Assembly (NCBI GenBank): GCA_030248065.1
Contig: JASAMV010007856.1
Location: forward strand, 1-64,000
Direction: 5' to 3'
DNA from: Rhynchonema sp. JSB1_4
Lineage: Eukaryota > Nematoda > Chromadorea > Monhysterida > Xyalidae
DNA: 64,000 bases
The notes below the pieces were generated by a model. The model was not told where the DNA came from. It searched no databases and saw only the letters and a list, made by a program, of their open reading frames with translations. Shown here piece by piece: positions 45,910 through 61,300 of the stretch (positions are counted from its first letter, which is position 1; every line of letters begins with the position of its first letter). A program made the position numbers and the translations under genes.

Positions 45910-48118
45910 CCCACGCAAAACCAGTGACGATCAGGCACCATGCGTTTGTGGTTTACATTAAATTATGGAATGGACGGAACAATCGGGCAACAACAAACTG
46001 GGATAGTCACATCGCGCAGCTCATGAATGAAACACCAACCTTTTACGCGGTCCTTTATTGCTGGAGCCCAATGTCGGCGAACCGGCCAGTTCCAGCAGTA
46101 CCTGACTGGCAGAACGGTCAAACGACATCCTTGCAGACGTATTCTGTTTTTCTTCTTAAAATGTTCATTTTAAGTCATTAAAATGCTTGTATTTATAGTC
46201 GATCAGTGAAGCATCAGCCAGCTTGTTGATTCTATTTGCACCACGCGTGTGCATCCGAATCAGCTGATGTTTCATATATGAATATTAGTAAAACGGAAAT
46301 AAAGAAAGTACAATGCGATTTGCGAAATCGCTGGTGTGTGAAACACGTTTTTTTCACACAGAGAAAATAAAACAGTCGAAACGGGGTATAAATTTTTATC
46401 CTTCCTCTCTCCTCTCCGCATCCTGCAATCATTGACAAACAAACACAAAGAGAAAAAAATCAATATAATTAAGGGATTAGACCAAGATTATATTAACAGG
46501 GATCGGCTTCGTGAAAAACGACAATCAAGAAAATTGAATATTTTTACGTAGAACATACGCACTATATCATCACAAAAGCATGTAAGCAAAAAGAAGAAAT
46601 ATGTATTTTATTTTCAAAATCATTTTGTATCGGCCTAAAAATCCTGTCACTTTTTGTATCACTGCAGAAAAAAATGAATCTTGAAAAAATCTCCGGGACC
46701 ACATTGCAAATAGCAGTTACGTAACAATACATAATTATATAGACATACTAATACAACATTTTTAAATACCAAAAATTACAAGGATACAAAGCCAACGACG
46801 GTTACACGGGGGACAATAATAAAAATTTGTTGAATAACACAAGTAGAATACATATGTATGAAAAACAGTTTTCTTGACAACCCACCAGGGAGGACATTAT
46901 TTCATATCGCAAAAAATGTTGCATGCAAAAAATCATACTCCGGAAAAAAAACATGCGTGGAATCAGGCATATAATGAAAATATAAACACACGACAAGAGA
47001 AAACAGACCATCAACGCAATAATTATAATAATCATTTGGTAACCCATCGGCTTAGGACTGCACTCCAAAACCACTAAGGGCCCTTTCGAAAGTGGTGGTA
47101 ATTATTATAGTCGGAAACAGCGCACAAAATACAAAAAATAAGACTTCAATCAAAAACAAAATTTCTTCAGAAAATAGATCACACGATAAGCAATAACCAA
47201 CTAATTTTCATAAAAACTTTTTTGTGCCAAATAAGCGGGTATACGTCAAGCCTAAAAAAAGTTGAGAAAAACGAATATTACTAATAATACAAGAAAAAAA
47301 GTAGAAATCAAAAGAAGGAAAAACGACAACAAAACAACGCGATTACAATTACATACTCGTATACAAGCGAGCATAGGCGCAGTTTGAGTTAACGCGTGCC
47401 AGAATTTCAACCTTTTAAATAAAAAAAATCAAGAAAAATATTATCATGTTTGAGAACTGAACAGACGAAACTCATGTATAATATTTTAATTCTTGCATTG
47501 GCATTATTGAATGACGACTAACACAAAAAAGAATGAAAATAGTTTAAATTGGGGGCGACAAGACTGGAAATTCCAAGTATAGTTCATACCATCTTTCAAT
47601 AATAAAGTGCGAAAAACGGATCAGGATCACTTGGGCATTGAAAATAAATCCGGAATAATTTAGCGCCGTGCGTACATATGAAAATGCGACGCTTCGATGA
47701 TACAGCTTATACGCATGGCACCGATTTTCCAGAATTTACTGCGCATGCGAAACCACAAGTAATGCAATGAAATTGGCGGTAACAAACTATATCACTAAAG
47801 TAACACATACACAATATTTTTCATAGTCAGTGACACATAATTCTGTATGGTAAGCAAAGCACTCAGTCATTGTACAGCAGGTACTGTAGGTATATCATCC
47901 ATCTGTGTGTATTTGTAAAATTACCGTCAAGTCAGGTACAGATAATTTCAGGGCGCTAATGGTGCCATGACTGAAGCACATAATAACGCTGTGAAACATC
48001 AACCAACCTGTCAAGCAGGCTGATGTTTCACCAAGCGTATATGACATTCTCCAATTTGGCACCGGCACCACACGTACCCCATTTGGATGAAAAGCAGAAC
48101 CGAATTTCAACAACAAAC
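45910..48118 (-). other. A/T-rich intergenic region; one possible membrane-anchor exon
   Basis: Minus-strand 46870-47075 reads MIIIIIALMVCFLLSCVYIF followed by more hydrophobic residues. It could be a C-terminal anchor exon, but A/T-rich DNA gives such runs by chance and no splice partner is visible. Nothing else is supported. Confidence 0.2.
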
Positions 48119-48500
48119 CAGTGATGTAGTTGGTCCGAGCAAGAAAGCTAGCTAGCTGGAGGGGTCCGGCACAAGAAAGCTAGCTAGCTAGCCGGGTACC
48201 CCGATTTGGGGGGGGGTATTGGTCCAGAAGTCAAAAACAGGGGTATAAAAATTGGTCGAAATTATGCTAAAATAAGCCTTAAAATGCGTATTTTTGTGCA
48301 CGTGTGAGAAAATTTGAACGAATTTGACCATTTTGGCCCATAAAATGGTCATTTTGGCACTAAAATCAACACTTTTTCTACTTGGTGACCGGAGCAAGAA
48401 AGCTAGCTAGCCAGTTTGGGGGGGGTATGGGTTTCGGAGCAAGAAAGCTACCTAGCAGTTGGGGGGTAATACCCCCCATACCCCCCCAACCACATCACTG
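48119..48500. mobile_element. non-autonomous hAT-like element (CAGTGATGTAGTTGG family)
   Basis: CAGTGATGTAGTTGG is inverted at the right end (CCAACCACATCACTG). Flanks CAACAAAC and CAACAAAT match at 7 of 8. The interior has four copies of GCAAGAAAGCTAGCTAGC-type sequence. Nearly identical to 63490-63857. Confidence 0.92.
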
Positions 48501-49334
48501 CAACAAATGTATCGGGCGTCAGAAAAAATTTGCTGGTGGTTGACTGGAAACTTTCCAGTTTCATCCCATGGGTTTTTTTGCATAAGAATTCTAGCAAACA
48601 CATTACAGGTGCAAAAGTTCCCAGACAGAAAGCGTATACTAACAGATCACAATTTTAGCCAGCTAACGGGTGTCACCAAAAATTTCAATTTTTATGACCA
48701 ATTGAAATTTTTAATGCACTACGTTAATCAGGAGCGAAAAGTAGCCATTAGAACAAAAATCACATTCGTCGCATACGCGGACATTTAGAATGAAAATGCA
48801 TTTTTCCAAGTCAAGATTAGGCATAGGCGATCAGCTAACTGGATTCCATTTACACCACACCAAAACCTTTGCTTCACTGGTCACCCAATTAAGTGTCATC
48901 TATGCTGCTATGTACCGTCTATGAGACAACCCTCTAAAAACACAGCACACCAAGAAATATTCAGCTATACGACACGACATGAGCACTGGATTTCTAACAC
49001 ACACACGCACACAAAGGGGTATTGGTATATCACAGACACAAAATAACGTGTAACGAACGGTTCAACATGTGATATTGGTTGCGAGCATCGTTTTGTCGTT
49101 GTTTGGGGCTAATTCAGGTAAATTACTAGAAGTATGAACGCGGAGCACTCGTAAGCCGCAAGACATGTGAAAATTTTAAATTAAAAGCAAATAAGGCGGT
49201 CGGATTCCAAATGTTGCCCCAAACCAGCCAACAAACCAAACACTCACATCACACGGTCAATATTCAATCAATCCAAAAGTCATTGCAAAAACTGGGAAGA
49301 AGTTGGTGCAAGAACTATTTGATGTGAGTCAATG

Positions 49335-52300
49335 TCAAAGTGGCGGATGCGGTGCGCTGCCCGGACTGAAACCGGGAGGTGGCGGTGGCGTGACTGATGA
49401 CCACGGACCGGCTGCAAACAAGGAGCTGTTGAGTGTAATCGTTTTTATAAAGTTTTTGCTTTTATGTATCGGAGTAAGGGACGTGTACTTTTACGTAAAA
49501 CTGACATGACTGGAAGCCACATGTGCTGTTGTTTCCGCGAGCCAACTCAAGTCGGAAAGTCGTTCTAATTTCAATAAGTCGGACCATATAACCATTTTGG
49601 ACCGCAATTTGCGACAGACTACTGGAGGCCCGAAATTCGACCAGCATAAAAAGTTCTTCCTTAAACACACCATGCAAGACACGCAAACTACGCACGTAAC
49701 CAGAGCCATAACCCCATCCCAAAATACGCCCATTACCGCATTATACAGTCACACACCCAAACTTTACACGACCCCAGCAATCATAAGCCAAAATCATCAA
49801 AACAATCTCGCTCACCTGGCGGGAACATCGGCGGCGGTGGCGGCATGGGTCTGAATGGTGGCGGACCGAAATGATCCGGGGGTGACCTGCCCGGCGGTGA
49901 CGGTCGCATCTGCGGTGGCATGGCCCCCCTCGGGCCCGCTCCGTTGCTGGGTGGCATTTGGAGTGGAGGTGGGGGTTGGTTGTAGCCGAGTGGCGCTGTG
50001 GACGAAGGCGGACCGCTCGGTGACGCGCGTAGGGGCCAGCCGCCTGTAACAAATTCAGGAACAGTTTCAGGGTTGCGTATCTTTACGGTCCAGGGCTTAC
50101 TACGGTCCAGCACTTATTGGCTCTGTTTCAGGCCTAGGTATTTTGAGTAAAAAATGATATTAGGATCAACACTCACCTATCAGAAACGCTCAGTATTGGC
50201 CTTAAGCCGAAGCTCAATAAGCCTGAGCCTAGGCTCAGCGCAGAAGTGGACGCTAGTCAGCACTGGACCGTATTGATACGGAACCCACTTTCAGCTTGAA
50301 TGACTCGCTTTTCTTGAATTCTCTACGATTCTCCCTCATGCTGTGTGCTCATGCATGACCTGATATGGTCACAGGATAGTTCAGTTCTTCGGCACTTATA
50401 AACGTCTTTGAGAAAATACAAAGTTTGTTAAATATGTTTTGCTTTGTTTGTCTGCTGAGGAGCAAGAGAATCGGTCTAGCACGAGGGAAGTGAGACACAA
50501 ACGAGCCCACTTCACAAAGACAAGCAAGCGGGGGACAGAAATTTGCCCACTAGTGTTGGTAGTTTGTAAATTCAGTGGGCCAGAAAGTTTGCATTTATTT
50601 CCAAACGCTTGAATCGCAACAGTTTGCTAATATTGCGGCTTGCCTTTCGACCGAAAATTTGCCCATTATAGATAATCGCACATGCCTGGCTTGCCAACAC
50701 CGACCCAACCAACCAATATGCTGAAGCAAAAAAAAAAACAGGCAGCCATTCAGTTGATCAACCATAATCAGAACAGTACAACGCTTCAAAAAACCAGACC
50801 AAAAAATGCAGTCATTCAGAAAAAAACACAAACCTCCATTCCCGGGTGCATTCGGCTGATTCTGCTGCTGATGCGGCCCCGGTCCACCGCCGGGCTGTTG
50901 TTGCGAGCCCTGTTGCAGACCGGGCGCAAAGTGCACGTTGACGTTGGGCAGCAGCGCTTTGAGGCCCTCCTGCCATTCGGTCAGATTGAATGGCGCATTG
51001 TCGTTCGATGGAGACACACCTGCTAATCATGATGATGATTGTATATACATGTGTGTGTGTGTGTGTGTGATTGGGTACGAGGGGGCACGTGATTTTTTCA
51101 CTTGAGCAATAAGATCTGCTCGAGGTCCTTTTTGGAGGTCAGTTGGCCAGAGGCGTTCGCACCGACGAGGCCTGGCACCTCGTCCGTCTGTGAAAACAGG
51201 CCGAAACGGGCAAAACTCACTGCTGTTACATTATTATGCATGACCAGTGTTTTTTTCACTAAATGTATACGAGCCATGGCACCTAAGAAATTGAAATCTG
51301 GCACACAGATTTTTTGACTTCATCGCACCTAGAATTTTAAGGCCTTTTCAGTGGTTTTGGCCCTATTTACCGCAGGTGCCATAAAGTCGTCTTGGCACTT
51401 AAAAATCACAGATTTAGATACCGTTCCAACCACAGTGCGGCGCAACTGTACTACAGTCTAATATCTTCTATCATCATTGTAAAACCTTAAATTTTAAGGC
51501 TTGGTGCCCAATCTGCTTTTAAACAGCGCGCAATGCACTAAAATGCACAATAGTTGTTTAGCGAACGCCGAAATGCTAGGGCGGTCTCAGGTTAAACATG
51601 GAGACCGGAGCACGGAAATAATTTCCACACAAAATTATTTCACTCATTTCCGTGTCACGGAAATATTTCCGTGAAAATTATTGTTGTTTGCGTCAACTTT
51701 TGATTTCAGCACGCTGGCTTTTGTCATCATCACTAGAAAGGCACCGTTATGTGTCTGAATGTCTGCGTTATTTCCGTGTTCCGTGCCACGGAATTATTTC
51801 CGTATTCCGTGCTTTTGAAAGTTTTTCACGGAACAAAAAACGGAAATATTTCCGGGTTCCGGTATCCGTGTTCAACCTAAGTCCGCCCCCTACATTGGCG
51901 TATCCTTCGTGCCACTACAAACAGCACCAACAGGCTACACCCCACTCAGCCAATCAACCTGGATTGGGATGATGTGGTGATAATGATCTGTGATGATGTC
52001 CAGTCATTGGGGGCGGCGGATGGCCGAGTGCATGCGGCGGTGGGGGACCCATGCCTGAAATAGAAAGGCACGTTAGTTGTCTCTGCTGAACAATGCGCAA
52101 AGGCGGTTTGTAGTGAAGTGAGTGTGAGGTCAAAACCGTTTAAAAATGGCCGAAGTCCTGATTGGCCACGTGAGCTTACAACGAATGTGGGAAGTAAACA
52201 CGCTGCTCGTTATAGTACAGAAAAACGAAATACGGCGCACAGTCATTTATCCTCATTGTGCAAGTTGGTTCGTTGGGGGACCATCTTGCCAATTCAGTGT

Positions 52301-55300
52301 TGGTCAAATAGAACAGGAATAGGCCAAAACCGAACATTGCCTTCACGGTGTCGCCAAGTCCACCAGACAAGTTTTTACGACCGTAATTCGGCCCTATCGT
52401 TCAACCAAGAACGCAAAGTGCAACCCCCCTCTCAATCAAACTCCCCCAACTAACCAGGCGGTGGCCTAATCGGAGGCATCGGCGGCGGTCCTCTGTGCAT
52501 TCCGGGTGGGGGCGGGGGCATGGGACCCCTGAGAGGGGGCATACGGAGACCATTGAAGGCTACCAGGGGGTTGTTGCCATCACCACCCGACACTGATGTA
52601 GGTGTCGACCCGGGCGTGTGCTGTTGTGGTTGTGTGCTGCCGCCGCCACCCGGGAAGTACTTGCTCGCTGGTTGAAATGGGGAGACGTCTGCAAAGGGGA
52701 TTATTTCACGATTCTAGGTAAGTTGTTTTGCGGCGGAGTCTGGAATAGCGTACCGTTCCCCTCCCATATTAACCGTGGTCTGGCCATCAAACAGGATCCG
52801 CTCAGATCAGAACACTTCAATATCAAAATTTCAAAAAAATGCCGATCTAATCATCAACTTTTTTTCCGGCCTGTCTTGCTTGAATTGAAGCCATATGCAA
52901 TATTGCGGCAATTCTTAGACCATTTTATTACTTTGGTCCCACTGACCTCCCACTTACCACTCCCCAGTCCACAACACTGGAAATTATTCAAAAAAATGAC
53001 CAAAAAAAACAGCACAGCGCCACCACAAACAGGGACACCGAAAGCAAACGCATTTAACGCCAAACAACCAACCATTATGATGTTGTATATTTGGATTCGA
53101 GCTCGAATTCGGTGCGGGAAAGTGCGGTGGCGGTGTGGTAAACTGATTGCCACCCGCTACACCGGGCGAACTGCATTGACGCGGCATACGATGCATCATG
53201 GAGGACATGTCGTTGGGCACCGATTTGCCTGAATCGTCAAGGGGATGTTTCTTGTCACCATACTTGTACAGGGCATTGGCTAATGTTTCAGCACATCGCA
53301 CTCTTCTCAGAGGACCCTGCACATGTATTCTACAGTAAATGGCTTTGACGAACATGTTGGTTCGAAAACTGGCGTTAACTTCCCAGTCACAAGTAACATC
53401 ATGTATACTGGCGGAAAAAAAACGGTTTTTTATATTTCGTGAAAAACCACAAAAAAAAAAAACAAAAAAACAAAAAAACCCCCCCCCAAGTAACATCATG
53501 GTGACCAAAAAAAGCTTATGCGCGATCCTGTCACCGCAAAGACAATAGACCGTACAAGGCTTGAGCTTGTATTGCGTTTTGTTTCAATTCCACAAACCCC
53601 CACCAAGAGTCGGAAGGCGCATCACGAGTGACCCACCACAACAATTTCACAAATTTGGCAACTTGGCAAATTATATTGTCAAAAAGCCAAATTTGCGCCA
53701 AAAAACCAATATTGTAAACTGACCAGTGTTGCCCGGCGGCGAGCCCCATGACGTATGCCTGGCCCATCGGTGCTGTTGTTGTTGTTGTTGCTGTTGTGTG
53801 TGCATGTGCTGGTGTTGTATGGATGGCTGGAAAAAAAACAGGCTTCGATTTCACGTCTCTTCCTGTCTGTGGTGTGGTCTTATTGCGGGCCGTGATGGCC
53901 AGGTTTGGCGCGCATCAACAACAGCATAACCTGTTTCAAACAGCTATAATTTCATCATCATAACGAGAAACGATTGACATCCGAGCAGAACAAACAAAGT
54001 GACATTCAAATATTTGAAGAGAACACAAATCTCAAACGTCCCAGCGTTCACAACGCCTTACTTACGGCGCGCAAATAACAAAATAAACACAGGTATAATG
54101 TGATAATGTACATTACATTCATTCCTTATACGCATTTATTCTCCAGCAAAAAAAATCGCCAACCTGTTGCTGTCTGACGGACTGCAGCAGCATATTCTGC
54201 TGTTCCCTCATTTCAGTCTCGCGTTCTTTCTGTTCCCGCTCTTCTTCCAACAGATTCATCAGGCCTTTGGACGACTCGCTGATTGGGTCGAAACCTGAAT
54301 GATTTTTTGGGGGCAAATGTGGCACAAAATTGATAATCAAATGTGGCTGTCGGTCCGATTATCGTGATGTCAAAGTTGGAATCAGAATTAACGATCTGGT
54401 GCGGTCTGTTGGTTATATTTCGACATAGTGTATAAGCCCCATTCAGCGATGTTTGGTGCGGGTTGGGTCGACGCCATTCTAAATGAATGTTTCAGGTATT
54501 GTCAATTCAGGTGCAGAGCCATTGAACATTGTTCGTGTTGTGCGATGACAGGCCACGTGTTCTTGCGCCACGCAGTAAGCGATGTTCAATCGGTCTTTGC
54601 CTGAATTGGCAATGCCTGAAACATTCATTGAGAATGGCGTCGACCCAGCCCGCTCCAAGCATCGCTGAATGTGGCTTATACACTATGTCGAAATATAATC
54701 AACAGACTATAGATAGAGCGCCCAATTCAGAAAGCCACATGACCGAGTATGACTGAACCTATCAATCTTCGCAAACCCAAAAATGTTGCGGTTAAAATGT
54801 TAAATGAAACATAAAACCTTTACTATTTACAGGCAAACTACACCAACACGAGCCCGATTTCGAAGTGGTGTGTATTCAAAACAAATAGAAAGAGAAAATC
54901 ATCATGCCCCATTTTGTATTCTTCAACGTGCAACATTTCCCAAATCAGCAGCCACGTCAGAATGTTTCACTACTCTGCCAGCTGCGAAATCGAGCTCGTG
55001 TTTGTGATGTCTGCCTAGCGCAGCTAAATGAATGTTTCAGGCATTGCGCCTGAATTGGCAAAGCCTGAAACATTCATTTAGAATGGCGTCGACCCAGCCC
55101 GCTACAAACATTGCTGAATGGGGTTTATACATTATGTCGGTCGGCATCTCCAGTCTGTACGACGGACGTGGACGTCCGGACGTAATTGCACCCTGGCGCA
55201 ATTACGCAGTGGGCACTGCCGCATGCTGAACTCATATCGCAATCGCATCGACCCAAACATACAAAACGTGCCCCCCCTCCCCCCCGCCCCCACCGGCAAA

Positions 55301-58300
55301 CTTTTTTTTTTTAAAAACCCCCCCCCTCCACCCGCCCCCTATTCTCTGTGCAACCCCCAAAAGCCGAAAAAATTCCCTCCTCCACAAGCCCGCTACAAAC
55401 ATTGCTGAATGGGGTTTATACATTATGTCGCAATATAATCAACAGACTGTAACTGCAAGCTTATGTCAATAACACTCATGCCAGAAAAAATTTTTCCAGG
55501 CTGTCCAACAACGCACCGATTTCCAACTGATGTTTCACAAACACCATCAAACGTAACCCACCTAGATCATCCTCAGTCTCCGAGCCCTTGCGTCCATTTC
55601 TGTGTGCCGCATTATACAACATTGACGCTATGTCATGTTGTTGTTGTTGTTGTTGTTGTGTGCTGTGCATATAGTCAGTCATTGTGGTACTGGTAGTGCT
55701 GGAGGCCAAATGTGCACTGCTTGCAGCCTGGCTGGGTGTCAGTTGCTGATGTGCCTGTTGATGATGGGATGGCTGTTCCACCTGCAAGTACAGGCAATTT
55801 GTTCTTGCTTGACGGTTTACCGCACGCATGTTTTGGGATTAAAGGAGAACTTGCGCACGGCGGTAGAAAGCGTGCGATATATCAAATACATTGTTTGCAA
55901 TCATTTGCCCTCGGTGGCGGTGGCACTTTCAAGAATTTGGGCCATCATTTATCCACCTGTACCCGCCTCAAACCCGCCCGTTTTTTTACCAGGAGAATAT
56001 AGCCGCCGGTGAAAACCCCCGATTGATAGGGATTATCGAGAAAAAATTCTAGGCTGAAACTGCACCTGAAAATTGTCAAAAAAACAGTAATGATCTAAAC
56101 AAAGAAAAACACACGAAAAATCACCACTCACCGGACTGTCGCTCAACGGGAACGTGGACGGCGCACTGACTGTTGGCAGCTTGAAGCCGAATGCTGACGC
56201 CCAATCAGTCGTCACACCCGTGCGCACATTGCTGTGTTGTTGTGCCTCAACTGCACCAGTACCCCACGACGGTTGATGTTGTTGTTGCGTGTTGTTGTTG
56301 TTGTTGTTGCTGGGTACTGATTGCGTGTGCGTGGGTGCGAGGTTGAATGCGTCGGATACACCTGCGAAATGCAACGTACTGAGCGTTGGACTTTGAATTC
56401 CCATAAATTCTCACACTGAGAGAAATTTTCAGGCCTGCAACATCGTGAAAATTCTGACCCAACGTGAAATAAGGTAAGTTGGGCTTTTTTTCGGTCGACC
56501 CAGGGTTGGGCGATGCTTTATGAACTCATTTTGCTGCAGTGCGCGATCAATTCACGCGTAAAATAGCGACTTTGTTGTCAGCATCCCGTGTGTTTGGCAC
56601 CAAAATTGATTTAAAAAAATCCCATCTCCACTCGCAACCTTTCTGCCCGTCCATATCCCCGTTCAACAACAACATGGCAGCATTAATGTGTTGTTGTTGT
56701 TGTTGTGCACTGCTGCTTGGCTGTTGTTGCTCCAGCTGTTGTACAGTAGTGGTCGGTTTAGGCATCATCTGTGCAGAATTTATACGATGTGATTATCACA
56801 AATTTGCTTATTTTCAGAGAATAAAAAATTAACAGAAGAGTTACGAACGTCAATGAAGTATAAAACTTGATTATTTTCAAGGAATAAAAAACTAGCAGAA
56901 GAGTTACGTCACTGAGGTTTACTATGTCACTGCCCGCTTCTTTTTTTGCAGTTTGCAAGGTTTTGCATCTACTTTATCAAACTCAAACTAACCATGCTTG
57001 ATAACTTATATTCTAACCCCGGGAAAAGGTTTTTACAATCTAGCAACGTGTGAAACCATTCTCAAAATAGCAGAGATCGTACAGCAGGTTCACAAAGCCT
57101 CGGAATACATGCAATTAAAAAAGTCAAGTATCAAACCCCAAACCGATCACAAAGCCAATCACACATCACGTCATCGGGCCAGTTCCGGCAAACTGTTGCG
57201 CATCAAACCAACCAAACCACAATTTCCTTCGTCCGCTCCCCCGCCCCCCCCCTCCCACCTGTTGACGTTGTTGTTGTTGAGTATCGTCAGTGTGTTGTGT
57301 CGTGCTGACATACACATGTTCATCGGTACCGAATAACGACTGCGACGTACGCGGCCACTCGGACAACATCCTTGCAGCACACCACTGACCGTCGTTATCA
57401 CCCGTGTCTGATAAACAGAGAATTAGTCGACAAGAGCAATGATCAAACAGAATGCTTTCGGATTTCTTTATAATTATTTTGTTACGGTAGTCCGCACCGT
57501 CCGGTTTTGCAACGTTGTAGATTGTTGTGACTCTGCCTGCGTACATTTAGTTACTGATTGCATGTTGTCTGTGTCTGTCTGTCCACCTGAGTTCGTCCGC
57601 CTTCTCACTCTTTCTTGTCCTGGTTTTGTATTTATTTTTTATTCCCGTAGCTTTCACACCTGGTCCTGTACACTCGGGTAGGTAAGCTCACTCATACAGA
57701 CAGGCTCGACCCGAGCCATAAGCTGGTGCAGCTAGCACCAGATAAATTTCTACTTCTGCGCAAAAGGTCTTCCAGTGCGATTTGAACCATTGACTAATTT
57801 TCGATCACCAACCTATCCAAAAAAAACGAAAACAACATTTACGATTTGACTGAAACTTGTGCAGCCCCCCACAAACAGGCACGCTGCATCCACAAAACCC
57901 GACAGATCGTTTGTGGATATCCAAATTAGCATCCAAAAAACACAGTCCCGAACCCCAACCCGAACCAATATTATCGAGCGTCGTGTTTGCACATCTCTCC
58001 GCCGATTGTCTACTAGTTGTTGTATCCAATGTTGCATTCGACGTGCCAGATTGTGACGCTTTCACGCCCGACAAACGGTCCGGCGACCTGCTTCTGCAAT
58101 CACGACGATGAATGACCAATTTTGTGACACGTTTTACTATTTTATTTCCATCAATATCACTTTTCTATTGTTCTTCATTTCCAAACAAAACCAATTGATA
58201 AGTCAAGTCAACCTTCAAAATGTCTGCGCTTATAATCAACTCAGATCGTAAACTCCCATGTGTAATTTCTCGCGCTCAAGGGCTGCTTGAGTTCCGAGTT

Positions 58301-61300
58301 AACGAGGAGAGTGGACGACTTGAGTGGACGACTGTACAGTTAGCTAACGTCTGTGATCTGTGCAGGAGTCGAACAGCTGTCGAGAACAAACTGGACGTCA
58401 GTGAAAGAAACACAATTTTTTTTTAAAAAAATTTGACAACGCCCAAGTTCGCGAACTAACTGTCTTGCAAAACTCAAAAAAAAGTATTCTCAACGTTTGC
58501 AAACTACACAAGCACATCGCGCCAGCGTTCCGGTGCAACTTGCACCATGGAATACCGTTGAAATTATAAATTGTGCGAAACTGAGCGCCAATTTCACCTA
58601 GCCTGGGACTTCTTGGAACAAACGAACAGATTTCTTGGCGCAAACTTCACCAAAATGAAAAACAACTCCCCAAACCCGCGCACTTGAATCTCTTCATCTT
58701 CTGATGTCTGGGCGGTGCATTGTTCGCATTCCGTGACTGTCTGTTAGGCATCGGTTCATTCGGCAGGTCATATGCGTCATCCTTGCCGTGGTGCCGAACC
58801 AGCCCGCCTCGATGTTGTTTGTTTGGCGACGCGCTGCGACCCGATTTTCTGCAAAAAGTACTCAATTACTCACAGGGCTTTTTTTTCAAAACGGGCCAGT
58901 GGCCCATTGGTGGCTCATTTGCCAAAATCTTGTGGCTCATTCGAAATTTATAGTCGTGGCCCAATGAGCCAGCAATAGTGGCAAAAAAGTGATTACTCAT
59001 GTCATGCAAGAATTAGTTTTTATGAGGCAGCAGTGTACACAGGTGGTTGCAGTTTTTCCGGAAAAATACATTGCTAAGCAAAAATACCGGTTTTCGAAAA
59101 GTTTTTTTCGATATTATCCCGAGCCAAAATCGTAGATCGGTCGAAATGTGTGATTGTCCAATTATGCGATAAAACGGTGTGTGAAACAGAATCCTGTTGT
59201 GAAAGCGCGAATGAAACCATAAAAATATTTGTAAACTGTTTCTGCAATACAAATACACGTTTTCAAGCAATGCGGGCACTTTTTCAGAATCTTAGAAAAC
59301 TCTGATGCGCAATTTTTTCGGCAAAAACCAGTCCACCAGAAAAAAAAACGTTTTTGTGCGTTTTCTCAAGAAAATCCGTTTTTATCCGGAACTAAAAAGC
59401 AATTCAAAATTAAAAGTGGCTCATGAAAAAATTTTAGCGGCCACTTTTACCAAAAAAACCCTATGCCACATAGCATACCTAACATGTACAGTCGAGTGCA
59501 ACATCTGCTCAGCTAAACGTCGTTCGTATTCGGTGTGTTTGCCTTGTTGCATGTCTTCCTTCGTGAAACTCGCCTCGTCCTCCGCAACGTCGTGAAGATA
59601 CATACATTCCTGAGAGTTATATATAGCATAAGTGAAACATCAGGTCGGTGGGGTTTTGCCTTTTTGCAAAGTTTTCCGCATGTTTGGGTGCGAATTGAAT
59701 GAGTTTTGGGTGATTATACAGTAATATAACGTCAAAGTTTTAGATCCAGTCTACACCTTAGCGTTTGCGCGCAAACAAGAAACTTGCCTACGAAGTTGTG
59801 AATGCACGTCATTGTCACAGGCTCCGGCGGTGGTAATTTTTTGACGTGATATGAGAATAATTGGCGACAAAAAAACTTTCTTCCTTGACAGCAAATAATA
59901 ATTTCTAATTCGTAAAAAGTAGTTGTCCGTTATTCCCACATTCGGTCTCGCGATTCTCGCACGATAAACCAATCAACCAAAAAAAAATTTTCATAAAAAA
60001 ATTACCCAAAAAAATGTCCATTGTCGCATGATCGCACCCCGGACTCACCGTTTTATGACAAGACATGTTTCTGAGAAAGCTGGAGCAGTACTTGGTGGTG
60101 CCGAGCGAAGCCTTGACGGTCCGACCATCCACTTGTACGTTGTTGACTGAATGAATGGCACGAAGGGCGTCCTCGGGTCGAACATAGGTCACGTACGCCG
60201 TGCAGGAGGAACTCTGAACAATTTGACAGCAGGATTAAAATCTGGTCAGGTATTTATTCTTAATTTTTAATAATGTAACAGCAGTGAGTTTTGCTCGTTT
60301 CGGCCGGCCTCGTCCGTGCGAACACATCTGGCCAATTCACTTCGAAAAGGGACCTCGAGCATAACTTATTGCTCGAGTAAAACACCACTGCTGCGCACTA
60401 GTCTGATTTATCAAACCGACATATGTAGGTATGGTAGCAGTATTTCAGATATTGTGGACAGCACTTTACTTGTAAAAAGTGAAAATTCCACGTGCATTAG
60501 CACTCATCGCTCTGGTTTTTTGGTGTGTCAACAAATATTGCCTGGTCGATTTTGGTGTCTCAGTGTTGACAACCACACTTTCGCCACAACAGAAACGAGG
60601 ACCCCGGCGTGAATGATTTAGAAAAAGCCTCCTTTCTAACAAATGTTTGGCAAAACAGACAAAATTTAGCATCTTTCCGTCGTTTATCGCTCGCAGACAT
60701 ACATACATAAGTTCCGACATAGCAAAATCCAAATTAAACATCGTTTCAACCACAGCAAATCCATTTCCTTGAATCTAAACAAACAAATCATCGAACCTGC
60801 TGTCCCCCGGACGACGTCCCAACGACGACTTTATGTATTTTGCCATATTTGCCAAAGTATTCCGGTCGTTTCAGGGTGTCCGGCTCGGCCACGCGCGGCG
60901 ACAGACCGATCACGTAGACGAGGTTCTTTTGCAACACCCTGTAGTAAATAATTGCACCTTGTATGACAGACAACTGATGTGAACGAGAGAAATATCAGAG
61001 CTGTTGAGTTGTTCAGCTATCCATACATTCCCATGACAAGCGATGCGAGAGCATTGTGTGACGTTGTATTTAGCAAATTATTGAAAAAAATTAATTTAGA
61101 GTCCTGTCTACGCCTAGGTTTCGCGGGGTATTCGAGACCATCGGCGTGACGTTGTGCCCCCCGCTCGTCAGCCGAATAGCAGAATACATTCGCATGACAA
61201 ACCTGAGATTGGCCAGATGTTTTCTGCTCTCCGACACTTTCTGCTTCTCCTTCTGTTGTTTCTGTTTCTTTTCCGATTTTATCCTTTGCAACCTGCGCAA

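Noticed and set aside
51114..51195. Extra CNOT4 exon (TDEVPGLVGANASGQLTSKK...)
   Set aside because: It has an acceptor (TTTTCACAG) and reads to a stop, but its phase does not fit between 51959-52054 and 50834-51019, which join correctly without it. It could be an alternative exon, but that is not supported.
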